Shown here: in pieces, positions 22,439 through 34,000 of the stretch | Layout: each line of letters starts with the position of its first letter | Position numbering within the stretch: the first letter of the stretch is position 1 | From: Moniliella sp. 'wahieum' | Lineage: Eukaryota; Basidiomycota; Moniliellomycetes; Moniliellales; Moniliellaceae | Reading direction: 5' to 3' | Assembly: GCA_003971905.1 (NCBI GenBank) | Contig: RSEE01000022.1 | Span: 434,001-498,000 of the forward strand | Length of the DNA: 64,000 nt | Translations under genes and position numbers: made by a program | The notes under the pieces: model-generated | What the model saw: only the letters and a program-made list of their open reading frames with translations | Databases searched by the model: none | What the model was told of the DNA's origin: nothing

Positions 22439-22675
22439 TGTTGGCCTAGGGAGCCGGACGGGCAGAAGGATGAGGAGAAGGTGATGGATTGGAGCCAGAG
22501 TTGGGTCTGGGACAGAGGCATCTATATAGGAGGCTGGACTAGGCACAGGGACAGTGAGTCACACAGGAGAGAGTGCAGGGCACAGGGACAGTGACACGCA
22601 GGGACGTCAGCGTGGAAGCCGATGACCGAGGCGAACCTGGTCTACCGACTGGGAGCCAGAGGATCACAGTCAACA
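22439..22675. repeat. Right LTR of the small element (237 bp)
   Basis: Same start (TGTTGGCC) and end (CAGTCAACA) as the left LTR, followed at once by the GTGGA target-site copy. Confidence 0.9.
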
Positions 22676-22680
22676 GTGGA
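22676..22680. repeat. Target-site duplication, right copy (GTGGA)
   Basis: Matches 21269-21273. Confidence 0.85.
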
Positions 22681-23573
22681 GGAGCAGCGGGCCAGCTAGG
22701 GCCAACTAGGAATACGTGCGCGTGTTCTGGGAAAACGCGTGCACACGGCCTGCGTTACAAGTTACAGTTACAGGGTTGCACACTAAGCTTTCAGGCTAGC
22801 GGTTACCGGTTAAATTGTGCACTTGAATGAGAACTAGGAACTAGGAACTAGCAATTAACTACGACATCAAATTCAAATTTCAACCCCGGAACAACTCTTC
22901 GGCACAGTTCGGCAGCCAAAACAGATGTGCGGGATTCGACATCACATGCATCACGTGTCACATGTATCATACATCATGCATCATGCATCAGAGCTCAGCG
23001 TCATGCATTACGCGTTACGGGGGTGCGTGACAAAATGAGTGGTACGCATGACGGGGCCAATTGGCCAACCCTATCGGCCCGAGCACCCCGGCACGGAGCA
23101 ACTACTGAGCGCTCAAGCTGAGCACCCAAATACGACGACGACGAAATGCGCGGCCATCGAGCGACATCATGCATCCGCTATCATGCATCCCATATCACCA
23201 TGCAACATGCAACGCACATGTTCACACAACGTTTCCAATCCAACCGCCAAGTGCAGTGAGCGAGCCAGCTGGAACGGCCCGGAACGGCACCACCCAGTCG
23301 ACGCGAACAACTGCGGCCCCGCCTTGTTGCCAGTCTGTCACAGCGTGCGTTATGCGTGGGCGGGGGACTTGTTCGTCGTCATTAACGTTTAACGTTAACG
23401 TCATTAATCATTGATCATCGACATCGCGGGTAACCGGAACCGGTAACCGGCAACCGTCGGCAACGGTAACCGTGACGGGACCATGCAACCGTCTGTTCTG
23501 GCCATCATCCCCACCATTCCCTTCGCATCGCCATCGCCATCGCCATCGCCTCTCTCTCTTTCTCTCATATGCC
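22681..23573. promoter_or_regulatory. Promoter region of the Zn2Cys6 gene, with palindromic repeat patches
   Basis: Holds CATGCATCATGCATCA-type units (22945-23005, 23165-23215), GTTAACGTT units (23382-23405), a run of GGTAACCGG palindromes (23429-23475), and CCATCG repeats plus a C/T-rich stretch just before the start. No gene recognised. Confidence 0.5.
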
Positions 23574-26500
23574 ATGCCCGCTGGCCAGGGTCCTTCCAGC
23601 AACCCCTGGCGGCGCTCCACGGAACCAGGTTATCATCATGCCTCGTACCTGCCCCCCCCGTCCCACGCACCTGGCACTTCCTACTCTGTGCATGGGCCTC
23701 CCCACTATGGACACACCGAACACACGCACCCCACGCTTCTTCCTATACTACGCATGCCCTGCATCTCCAGCATCCGTATGCCATGGCGCCCGACCACCAC
23801 CACCACCGGCAACCGGCCATTGGGACCAGAGCATGTATCCCACGCCACCCACCCCGACCTCCTAACCGCTCGTCCTACGCACCAGCCGCTAGTAGCCATC
23901 GCCATGCGCTTCCTCCAGCTGCCTCACTCTCTGCTTCTGGTCGGTACCAGCGCCCAGTAGCGGCGTCGTCATCAACTCCTTCTGTATCCACACACCCGTC
24001 CCTCCCTCCACGTCATCAGGTGCATTGCCCCGACGTGCTCTCTCGCCTCCAGCGCCTTTGAACCCTGCAAGCCAATCAGATTACTTCAGTCAACCAGCCG
24101 ATCCAGCCAGGACCACACGTCCAGCTACACGCTCTTTAGATCAGCCACCACCCCATGAACGGAAGGAGAGAGACGCAAACGACAGCGTGAGCCCGATATA
24201 CATCAGCCACCCCGGAGAGTAGTACGGCCAAAGACCCTCCGCGCAGCCGCTTGCAATTCAGCTGTGCGTACCCTTTGCAACCGAGAGAGGGAATCAAGCT
24301 AACCGATGCAAAGGCACCGAGTGTCATCGCCGTAAGCAGAAATGCAACCGAGAGCTGCCATGCAACCACTGCACGGCGCGCAAGGTGCCGGAGCTTTGCC
24401 GCTCGTTCCAGCCGGGTGATGATACTCAAGACCTGACTGCCCGGGTTGCTAAGCTCGAGAGTCTGTGCGAGTATCTTCCGTCTATGTCCGAAGTGTTGCA
24501 GCAACTTTCGTCCAAGCAGATAAAGCGGAGGTAGTCTTGCAGACCCTCCTCCGCAGTGCAACGAGGGCGTGGTCTCCGGAGCCGATGAGTCCCAAGTCGT
24601 CCCTCGGACGTCCCTTCATTCCTCATCCGAGCGGACGAGGATTTTCCCGTGAAGAACATGGACCACAAGACTGGAAAGTATTCCTCTTCCGGGGCGATGG
24701 CGGTGCCACTCCACAAACTTCTGGACACCATTGGTGATGCGACGGCGGGAAGAAAGGTTCCCTGGAACCTCTGGAGAGATCCAAGAGAGGACGAGGTGGG
24801 TGATGTGCTGGGCGTCCTATGCATCGTCTCGTGGGTGACTACTCGGAAGGGGGAGGAGATAATCTGATTGCTGCCTTACTTCGAGTTCGGTGTAACGGCG
24901 GAGGAGGTCAAGGCATTGCATGATTGCTTTCCGAGCGAACGTTTCGCCCGTCATCTGGTCCATTTCTTTTTCTATGAGGTCAACTGGATGCGTGTGCCCC
25001 TCCCTCAAAAGTACATCATGGCGCAGTGGGAGCCATTCTGGGACCAAGGCATCCTCACAGTTAACAACATTAATGCGGCCGCCCTGCTCCTTGTCACATG
25101 CGCTGTTTCCATCCTGTCCTGCCCTCTGAGCGAGCTAGACCGGTCGGAATTGCAGTCCTCCATTCATTTGAGCAGAGGGGAAAAGTCGCGGATGTTGGCG
25201 GCACGAAAACTTAACTACACAGCTCTCCGGTTGCTCGTGTTATCGGATCTTCTGGGGCTGGGCGAGGACATGCCAAGAGTTATGGCCTTCATCCAGATTG
25301 CCCGTTTCACCTTTTTGGATGGCAAGTTAGACGAAGCTCACGCTAGCTGGCCCGCGGCGTGCGTACCTCCTTCGCTCTGGGACTGCATCGCGATGGAACC
25401 CGTCTCGGGTTCGATGCGGTCGACACACAGCTACGCAGGGTGGTCTGGGCTATCCTCCGGACGTTTGACAAGGCGATCGCTTTTATCATCGGTCGGCCAT
25501 CCGCCATTATTGATGCCACTTGTGACACCAAGCCGCCTGATGATGTGGCATGGCAAGAAGAGTGGCCGTACTTAGCCGGTCAGCGTCCTAGCTTGTCTCC
25601 GGTGAGGTGGAACAACCAGCCCATTCCTCCACCCAGTGTGCCACGTCCCACCTGCTTGGCCTATGCCTCCCTCCTTAACAAACTCGGTGACTTCTACCAC
25701 GAGATGATTGAGCTCAATCAGACGGTCGGACCCGAGATATCGATGCGGACCTTTGGGAATACAGTCCATAAGATGGACACCAAAATGCTTTCATTCCGGG
25801 ACTCTCTCCCGTCCTACTTTCAAGTCACCACGGCTACCTTCACGACCGAAACCAGTGTGTGGGAGCAACCGCTGGACAACGAGCTCCCCTTCTTGCCCAC
25901 TCAACGCTTCGTCCTGCAAGCGGAAATCCACATCTTCCGCCTTGCTCTGTATCGCACTTATCTCCTCCGCGTTCTCGCCCATCGCCCGAGTCGCATGTCC
26001 AAGCTCTATCCCTCCACACGGGCCAGTTGTGCCCGCATCGCTTTGGCCGATATTGCGAACAGGTCACACTTTATTCTTGGCCTTAATGCGGCCTTTGCAC
26101 CTCGTCGACCACCTGTCATGTACAGCTTCCAACTGGCGCTTGTAAGCCCGTTCTACGCTCACATCACTGCCGCCATGGTGCTGCTTCTGGAAGCGTCCCA
26201 GTCCACTGATGGAGTGTCCTTTGCTGATTCAAGCCTCTCCTCCGACCCGCCCACCCAAGGGGAGGAGGTTTCTGACTTTGATGTCTATCGATTGCTCTAC
26301 CAACACTTAAGCCGATATGTGCGGCAGGCGGCCCCACGGGGCTCACATGCTGCATCTGTCAGCTCGGGATCTGTCTCGGCTGGCACCGAAGCGGATGGGC
26401 GAGAACGCGAGAATGAAGTACTCACTCTCTTTCTTGCAAGGATCGCTCGACTGCGATCTACATACCTTCGCCGTTCGCGCACCTCCCCCGATTTGGACAT

Positions 26501-27226
26501 GAAGAATCAAGAGGAAGAAGAGATTAGAGCCGAGCCGACAAGGCAAGAGACAACAGAAGACCATCCAAACGATTCGGCCTCGCCGCCTCATCCCAAGAAG
26601 ACCCCCCTGGACTTACAGAATGGCATCTTCCCTGCTGGCCCCGGGAGCGACGATCTCGATCAAGACCTCCTCTCCACATGGGCGCACGCTGCTTCGTCGC
26701 TCGGATTGAATCAGACGGCTAATGGGGTTCGGTCTTGGGAAAATAAAAGCGCCCCATACGACCAGGGCTTCCCCGTCATTCACCCGGCCATCTTTTCTGA
26801 CCACCCCTTGTCCCAGCAGGGCTTCGACCTTTTTGAGAAAGAATATCACTCGTCTTGGGAACCAGATCCTATCTACCCTCTTAGTGGGACAGGGGCCGTG
26901 GCTCCGCCTCCGGAAGAACCTACCGCAGTTCCTGTCCAGGGGCCCTTCGCATCCACCCCATGGAGTTTCCCTTCTCACATCAATGCTCCCGTTGTTGTTT
27001 TGACACTTCCAATGCCCCGTCTGCCCCACCTCTGACCGCGCCATCATCTGTTCCAGCCGGGGCTGCGTGGCGGGAGACGGAGCCGCTAGAGGATACGAGC
27101 AGAATGCAAGACTTGCTGGTTCCTGGCGATGCATTGGGCGAACTATCCAAGGGGTTTATGCCCCGCACTCATTATTGGCATGCTTTCATTGACAAGATTG
27201 CCCACGTCGACCCCTCGCCCCCCTAA
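23574..27226 (+). CDS. Zn2Cys6 fungal transcription factor with middle homology domain
   Basis: Nuclear DNA-binding regulator. A long His/Pro/Ser-rich leader precedes the binuclear zinc cluster SCTECHRRKQKC, NRELPCNHCTARKVPELC (C-x2-C-x6-C-x5-C-x2-C-x8-C, six Cys) at about 24255-24400. The first Cys codon is created by splicing the 50-bp intron 24264-24313 (GTGCGT, GCTAAC, AG). A coiled-coil linker follows (LTARVAKLESLCEYLPS). The fungal-specific regulatory domain includes HLVHFFFYEVNWMRVPL, SFALGLHRDGTRLGFDAVD, TQLRRVVWAILRTFDKAIAF and IIGRPSAIIDATCDTKPPDD (24900-25560). A long uninterrupted frame, 25359-27035, carries most of the C-terminal half. Frame breaks lie near 24190, 24470, 24860, 25340 and 27010. 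The start is uncertain because the leader is low-complexity; ATG 23574 is the first that fits. The target is unknown, and it lies tail to tail with SEC11, which gives no hint. Confidence 0.82.
24264..24313 (+). other. Intron splitting the first zinc-cluster cysteine codon
   Basis: T|GTGCGT...GCTAACCGATGCAAAG|GC rebuilds TGC. Without splicing the spacing is C-x3-C and the cluster would be abnormal. Confidence 0.75.
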
Positions 27227-27339
27227 GTATTTTTGTCATGCATCAAAACGTGTCCCGTTTTCGCACCGTCTGGCCGCCCCCTGGCTAATGCAGCTAGTCT
27301 CTGATGTAGCAAGAGCGACTGACATGAGGCCGATGTAAT

Positions 27340-27998
27340 CTATTCCCCTTGAAACAAGAGCGAGAGACCGAGCACACCAAAGAGTGCTACCTTCAGCTTG
27401 GGATAGTCGTTGAGGACAATGGTGACATAGCCCACATAAGGGAGGTACCTGCAAACAGTTAGCTTTCGCCAGTGTCCGGAATCCCAAGAAGAGGAGGAGA
27501 GACAAACCCTTGGACTTTGCCCACAATGTCATCCTGATGTAGCCACAGGGGGCCTCCATACAACCCGACATCGTCCTGCTCGTTATTGTCGCCCTTGGTG
27601 AGGATGCGTTGGTCGGTCGTACCTTGGCTGCGGAGGGGTGGGGATGGGGGGTCAGTGGAGTCGCAGGCACCGGCAGGAACGCACATATCGTGGACCTCCA
27701 GGACACGGTGGACAATCGGCGTGGCCTGTCCGTTGGATCCGGGAACATTGTAAACGGTGATGTCTCCGATCTGGTAGGGCGTGTTGGGGCGAGAGAGGAA
27801 GAGGAGGTCGCCGCGCTGAAAGCCAGGCTCCATGCTGCCCGATAAGACCACCACAACGGGCGTCTCTGTATCTGCGACGAGCGCCAGTGCCTTCCACATA
27901 CACAGCGCGGACGTGAGTACGCTGAGGATTGCCAGTCCCTGCACCAGCAGGGCACGCAGCCCCATCCGTCGCAATGTCGCCAGCTCCGAGGCAAACAT
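27340..27998 (-). CDS. SEC11: Signal peptidase I catalytic subunit Sec11
   Basis: ER signal peptidase that removes signal peptides from secretory proteins. ATG 27998 gives [18 protein letters not shown], then a single N-terminal membrane anchor ([20 protein letters not shown]). The catalytic Ser is in [19 protein letters not shown], the His in [11 protein letters not shown], and the Asp in [13 protein letters not shown] loop of about 25 residues around the C-x4-C pair ([15 protein letters not shown]) sits between them. One intron at 27449-27507 (GTTTGT donor, GCTAAC, GCAG). The last exon encodes [19 protein letters not shown] and a hydrophobic end, stop TAG at 27340-27342. Exons sum to 600 nt, exactly 200 codons, with no frame break, which makes it one of the few clean genes in the window. 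It ends 113 bp from the Zn2Cys6 stop. Confidence 0.95.
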
Positions 27999-29424
27999 GG
28001 CCGGCTGGGATGCGGATGGAAGCCTGCCAGATGGGCAGCCGTCGGCTAGGTGGAGGCGCGGGCGAGCGGGGTAGAGGCCTCCTTCGGCCACGTCACATAT
28101 CGGTGCAAATGAGACACGGGGTCTGGTGCCGAACCCTACCTGTGGAGCACCACCTGATGTACCTATCAATATGCCTGTAGTGCTCGCCCAGCGCCGAGAT
28201 ACCGCCACAGACCCCTTCTCATACACCACCGTCTGAACCCGCTGACATACACACTCGGCCGTCACTGCCACTACCGCTTCCGCTTCCCCCAATGTGCCCT
28301 CGTCCTTCCTCTGGACTTGGTGTGGATCTAATACGCCCGGCGCAGCGCCGCGCTGCTTGCACAAAAGGGGCTGTCTTCCTCGTCCCTCTTTCCCACGATA
28401 TGCACTGTGGACTATGCGTGCTGGCAACTTAATCCACCCTGTTCCCCATGAAGGCGGTCTGAAAGGCCCTGCAGAAGCATCCCAATGTTGCGGACAAGGT
28501 GAACCATCCAATTGGATTCCAGGACTGAGCTGGAAAGATTCTCCCAGAACCTCAAACGCTCAGCGCTCACCACCTCCTGACTTGCCTGAGACAAGTATAC
28601 ATTCGCCCTGTTTCGCTCTCTACTGTTGATTTGAGGCTGAGGGCGCTGAGATCTGAAGGTGTGCAGATGCCACGCCTATTAGAGTAGCGAACCAACAGGC
28701 TTGTGAAAGTCGTGTCGGCTATCGAATACCTGGAACAAACAGTTTGCGTTTCCTCCGTCTCACTAATACTAGGAGAAAGACCAAGACCTTCTTGTTGACT
28801 ATTAGTCACTCAGTCTCACTATTAGAACCGCCACAGGGGACGCACAGCTCCGAGTACTAAGTACTAAGCCCTGTCTTTGGTTGATATGGCTGTGCATAAG
28901 TCTGAGACGCAGAAACACGGGCGCGTCTCCCACATATAGGAGAGTCGAGGAGCGAATGCGGCTTAGGCTGGCCCAGTAGCGAGTGCCAACTATTGTCTGG
29001 AGCGTCACATGCGTCACAGCCTCAAGCGAGAAGCACGCGCACAGGCTTCCCGCTTCTCACCAGTTGCTAGTTACTATTTACACCGGCACTCATCACACGC
29101 GTCTTGCGCCGTGCTGGGCGACGCGAATTTCTCCCAGCATAATCCATCCCTCGTCAGCGCGTCAGCGTCACCGCCAGCCCTCTCTTCCGGGTATGTATGA
29201 GCACACTATATAACAAACCTATGACTGCCTATACACAACGTCCACGACTCCGCCTGGGACCGTGGGTTTTGGATAAAACATCCCTAGGCCGAATGCTGTG
29301 ACAGATCCTGCGCCTTGGGCACACAAAAATGGGATATTGCGATGTTCGAGCGCCTTCCTACTAAGGACTGTTGATGGCATGCTCCGTGTTGTATCAATCC
29401 CACCAGTCCGTAAGCAAAAACGTA
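27999..29424. other. Intergenic, SEC11 promoter and 3' flank of tRNA-Ala
   Basis: No conserved frame. Small CTGAGCGCTGAG-type and AGTACTAAGTACTAAG-type patches at 28555-28660 and 28850-28870. A run of five T on the minus strand (29416-29420) lies just downstream of the tRNA-Ala and is a likely Pol III terminator. Confidence 0.5.
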
Positions 29425-29512
29425 TGGACGAATAGGGAATCGAACCCCAGACCTCACACATGTTCGCAACAAAGATGCGAAGCGTGCGCTCTACCAACTG
29501 AGCTATCCGCCC
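29425..29512 (-). tRNA. tRNA-Ala(CGC) with a 15-nt intron
   Basis: Read on the minus strand: acceptor GGGCGGA pairs with TTCGTCC, D arm GCTC-AGTTGGTA-GAGC, anticodon stem CACGC/GTGTG, loop TTCGCA then intron TCTTTGTTGCGAACA then T, T arm with loop TTCGATT, discriminator A. Anticodon CGC reads the GCG Ala codon. The intron sits after position 37, the canonical eukaryotic site. Confidence 0.9.
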
Positions 29513-30940
29513 TACTTGCGCATTTGCTATCTGACGTTTACTCATACAACATTGTATTAAAAAACGAGCATCATTATTAACCAACGCGTTTTCACTTGCG
29601 CCCCCTTTGGAGGTCGAGGTGGATCGACGCTCTCGTATGAAAGTACTCCCAAACCCGCGAGTGTCCAGCTGAGCGAGATCACTGGTCACTTCTCAGCATG
29701 AGAAGATAAGGAGTCCCATTTGTCCCGCAGTAATGGAGCACGATAATAGAGAGGGAAGATGAGGGCGGAAAACAGATATACCGCAGCGGTGGTTTACGGA
29801 TAGGGGAAGTAATATTCGAGGGAGGCATATGCACCAGAAGTGGCTGAAGATGGTGCCCAGTACATCCTTACACGATCGTTTTACCTGCGAAGGTTGAAGG
29901 GCATCGAGCCAACGCCTAAGTCTCGAAAAACATGGGTTGGGACAACTCCCTTGCTTTTCATAATCTTCTCGGTGAACAGTGTGGTGCAAAGGCGAAGAAG
30001 AGACTATAGCCGACGTGCAATGAGGCGCAATCATATATGTGACCTCCTGCTTCACTGGCTGGGAAATCCATTAGGGAGCTGATCACGAGCACAGGGGTGA
30101 CCGGCCGGTTGACGACATTTCGAGTGGAAAGTGGGGTGTGAGGAGAGAAGGAAAGAGCAGAGGACAAGCAAATACAGAGAATAGCCCAAAAGAAAGCGTA
30201 AGCGGGATGTTCAAACATCAACAACACGTATATTAATACACAGAGAGTTTGTTGTCTCTAGGTAATTGGATCACAATAACTACTCTTGTTTTCCTTCATG
30301 ATGCATGACCCAAAAGTGCATATTTGGCTATATGCTTAGTACTTTTTGGCTCTCGCTCGTATCCCCCACCTCTTACACCTACATATCTCTGTGTCAGGGT
30401 AATGTTTGTGTTGCGTTGCAGTGTTCCACAACAAACATAACTTTGTTTTTAATAGCAGTATAGTAGGCGAACTGTGGGACAGTATATTGATGGGGGAAAA
30501 AAGGCATCGTTGCGCTCACTAAGTACTAAAGAGTACCATTAGCTTTTGTGGTGTCACAAGTAATACGTGTGAGTCCAAGATTCTACGAGGGTAATAAGGC
30601 CTAAGGGTCAAAAGGGACCGAAGGCGAGAAATCAAATGGAATGCTTAACCAAAACGTACCAAAAGCATCATCCTCGGCGAGTTAATAAGCCGGTGATACC
30701 TATACGAGAGTGTTTTGTTTTGAGACCCCGAAAGCGATGAATCATCCACCTTAGTACGTATTCACCTTGCCTAGAGGTGATGGGGGTGGCAGTGAGGAGT
30801 AGATTGGCTGTGTTAAGTAGGGAGCTATTTCTCACGGATGGATTTCCTTTTCAGTCGGCTTGTTGTTCTAATGTATCTATTATTTAAATTTTCATTAGGG
30901 TATACATATAAAACACTGCTTCGTTGCACCGTGAACCGTA
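29513..30940. other. Gene-poor spacer between two tRNA genes
   Basis: Locally more AT-rich than its surroundings (especially 30200-30940). No conserved frame or repeat family recognised. Confidence 0.45.
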
Positions 30941-31047
30941 GACACTTTAGGGCAGTGGTTACCCCGTTCGCCTGCTATGTGTAGCACCTTGCTCCAAGGG
31001 CCAGCGAATCCTCTTTGAGGGCGTGAGTTCGAATCTCACAGGTGTCG
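30941..31047 (+). tRNA. tRNA-Ser(GCT) with a ~25-nt intron
   Basis: Acceptor GACACTT pairs with AGGTGTC; D arm GGGC...CCCC; anticodon stem TTCGC/GCGAA; loop CTGCTA, intron of 25 nt, then A; long variable arm (CCTCTTTGAGG); T arm GTGAG-TTCGAAT-CTCAC. Anticodon GCT reads AGC/AGT. The long variable arm agrees with serine. A TTCTTTTT terminator follows at 31049-31056. Confidence 0.92.
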
Positions 31048-34000
31048 TTCTTTTTGGTCCAGCTCAGGCCGTTCTTCCTCTTGGGATGAAGTATTGATTG
31101 TTCACTCTGAACAGCGAAATGTTGAGGCCAAAGAATCTACATGAAAAGGGGCTCGTTGAAGCTTGGCTCGGGAGCGTGCACAGCCTAGTTTTGTCGGTGT
31201 GGGTATATGGCAGTGTGACCGTTTGACAGATAGACGAGCCACTGTTGGTGTGGTTTTTGATTCTTCGGCGGTGCATGTGGATTATCCAAACCAGCGATAC
31301 AACATCAGACCCTACGGTCGGCGATCAGGCGGAGAGATGGCCGTGGTGACCTTAAGGGCAACAGGTGTCAGCATGCCAGCGTCCTCAGACTGAAGCTCCC
31401 ATTGAAGAGAGGAACAAGAGAGGGAGTATATTGACGGAGGACGCGGGACGTGGCTGTGTATCCGTTGCTCATAACTGACGGTTACCGGTTTTACTCTCCA
31501 ACACATTATTGCACATGATCGACATATGACCATGAGATCCGACACGAAGGTGAACTTCACCTCCACGTTGTTTAACACTACTTTGGTATGATTACTTCCT
31601 ATAGAACTTGCTGGTGCTTTTCCTAATAGTTTCCACATTTGGCGGTTCCGCCAGGCAATGAATGATCTTAATGGTTGATCTGAACGATCTGAGATCTGAT
31701 CTCTGATCTGACAATCGTATTCACGATGATGAGCTTCACGCTTTAAGCTGGAGGCCTTGAAGCTGGAGGCCTTGAAGCTTGAAGCTCGAGGAAGCCTGAA
31801 GCCCTGAGGTGACTAGTGACTACTAAGCAACTTTGTGACTATACTAGTCCCGGAGCTTCAAAAAAGCTTCTTTATCGATTATCCGTTAAGCTTTTTGAGC
31901 ACACGCACAGGTCACCCTGGTCACCGGACTTCTCACCCAGCGATTGTTTGCGGACATGGTGAACACGTTCACTGAATGAGGTGACGTGAACGCGTCGGAA
32001 AGGACACAGCAACATGTGGGATCACATGTGATGGGACGTGGGACGTCGCATGTGACATTGTGACTGGACGCTGGACACTGCCTGCGCTGCCAAGCGCTGT
32101 GCGGGACCAATAAAACGCGAAATTTTATGCACTCGAGAGCATCTTTATTCGGAACGCGAACGCGGATTATACCGGTCGCGGGTATATAATCGCCCCCACA
32201 CCGCTGTAGTAGTCCTTGCTATTTTGTATAGAGAGCTTTTGACGACGCCGATGGTTAATGCGCTCAACCACACTTAGCTCTCCTCCATCCCATCAGCCGC
32301 GTGCCTCCGGCTCACCGACAAGCAGGTTCAGACCTCCGGTTCTATATATGTGTATAGCGCCAACAAGCAACACACGCTGGATAGGCAAATTGGTTTATAG
32401 GTGCATCGTTTCATTGTCTACGGTTTTGGACGTAATTGGAGGCAGCTGTCATGGCCCTCTTATTGTTATAGGTAATCCGGTAATCGGCAATCCTTCCTCT
32501 CTCTCCTTCCTTCCTCTCTCCTTCCTTCCTTCCTCTCCTTCCTTCCCTCCTTCCTTCCTTTCCTTCCTATTAGCCATGCCTACTCTCTACCAACGAAGCC
32601 TTTGTCTCCCTGAGTACCTGGTTCTACTCATCTCCCCCCGACCCTTGATACTAACCACACGGAGAGAAGTCGTCGCTTTTAGCGCCCAATACCCACCACA
32701 CATCAGTATACACACACTCACCAAACAGTACGACTTTTTACATATGCGCAGGCTCTTCGGGCTATTGATGCATGTATCAGGTAGATCAGGACTTGAGGCT
32801 GTGGCTGCATTCAAAACACCCGATAGGCGGCGCCTGCGGAGGCCTTGAGAGAGGGAGATTGACATATATATATTCAGGCTGGATTGAAAATGCGGTAGCC
32901 CGCGGGTTCGGGCGGCACCTGCGTATATATAAGCGCTCTGTAAACATTTGCTGTGACATGTGACATGCAACACCTGTCGTGTGACCATGTGATGTGACAT
33001 GTGACCTGCAGCTGGTGCTGTGCAGCGACCGGGTACGTATCGGACAGGGGCCCAGATGAGTCCGGTGACCAGGTGAGTACCCAGACTGAGTACACTGAGT
33101 GACTGAGTAGCTGAGTACTGAGAGTGCGGGGAAAACAGGACTCGGTATTCAGTGTGCACACGCGCAAGGTGGTAGGCATTCCTGGGGCAGGGCAGTTGCA
33201 GGGCAGGGCAAAGCAGGCCTGCCACAGGGCTTGTCTTGGCAGACCTGGTTGGGATGGCTCTTGCAACAGCGCGGCCAGGCTTGGGAGGAGGGGGGATGCC
33301 ACGGTAGTTTGCCACCGATGCGTGGGGTGGATCCCAACAAGCAATCGGGATGTGCTGAAAGTATTTAGGAGTGCAACGACCGAGCAGGGCTAGAGAACGG
33401 GTTGGGGTGTCCTATATGTCCAGGGCCCAGCGCCCAACGGCGACCAGCCTGACACTAGTACTCAGACTGAGTACTCAGACTAATAGTACTCAGTGTGCTC
33501 AACAAAACGCTTTGTCGAGCCACTGCGGGTCGCTCGTGTGTTTTGGCCAATCTCCCTTCAGTCCCTCTTCAAGCCCTCAAGTCTAAGAGTTCCTTTGTTT
33601 TCTCGTTTCTGCTTTCCTTATTCCGTGGCCTAGCTCCTGGTGGCGACTGGCTGCTTGATGTTCCTCTGAGAAGTTGGTTGTGACTTTGAACTCCTGATCT
33701 CATCGATCATCGATCATTACCATGCATCACGCTCAACCGCTTCCTTACTCCGTTACACGTCACATGCATCATTTGTTTCATGTTTCATGTCCTATGTCAC
33801 GCGTCACACACCATGCATCATGCATCATGTCAATCGCAGGTTTGATGAAGGGGATCTGAGATCCGAGATCGATCCGAGACCTGGAGTCGTGCTGCGTGAC
33901 GCGTGATGCATGATGGCCCTCCAGCGTGGTGCAATTTTGCACAATAGTGTTGGGGGGTGGTCATGCAATGGTCTAAGCCAACCAACAACAAATACAACAC

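Larger units (their letters stand above)
21274..22675. mobile_element. Non-autonomous LTR retrotransposon, 1402 bp (TRIM/LARD-like)
   Basis: Two direct LTRs (21274-21515 and 22439-22675) begin TGTTG and end CAACA, forming a 5-bp inverted terminal repeat. The whole is bracketed by the direct repeat GTGGA, so it inserted by integrase. The ~920-bp interior shows no reverse transcriptase, protease or integrase motif in any frame. A long minus-strand frame (21482-22546) is Pro/Thr-rich without recognised domains. A G-rich tract adjoining the left LTR on the minus strand (revcomp of 21516-21525) could be a polypurine tract, which would put the element on the minus strand, but a TATATA in the LTR also fits plus. 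It must be mobilised in trans. The Ty3-type element at 35 kb has unrelated LTRs. Confidence 0.85.

Noticed and set aside
21482-22546. 354-codon minus-strand frame across the small LTR element
   Set aside because: Begins inside one LTR and runs into the other, with low-complexity Pro/Thr/Ser content and no Gag, protease or RT signature. Mentioned in the element entry only.
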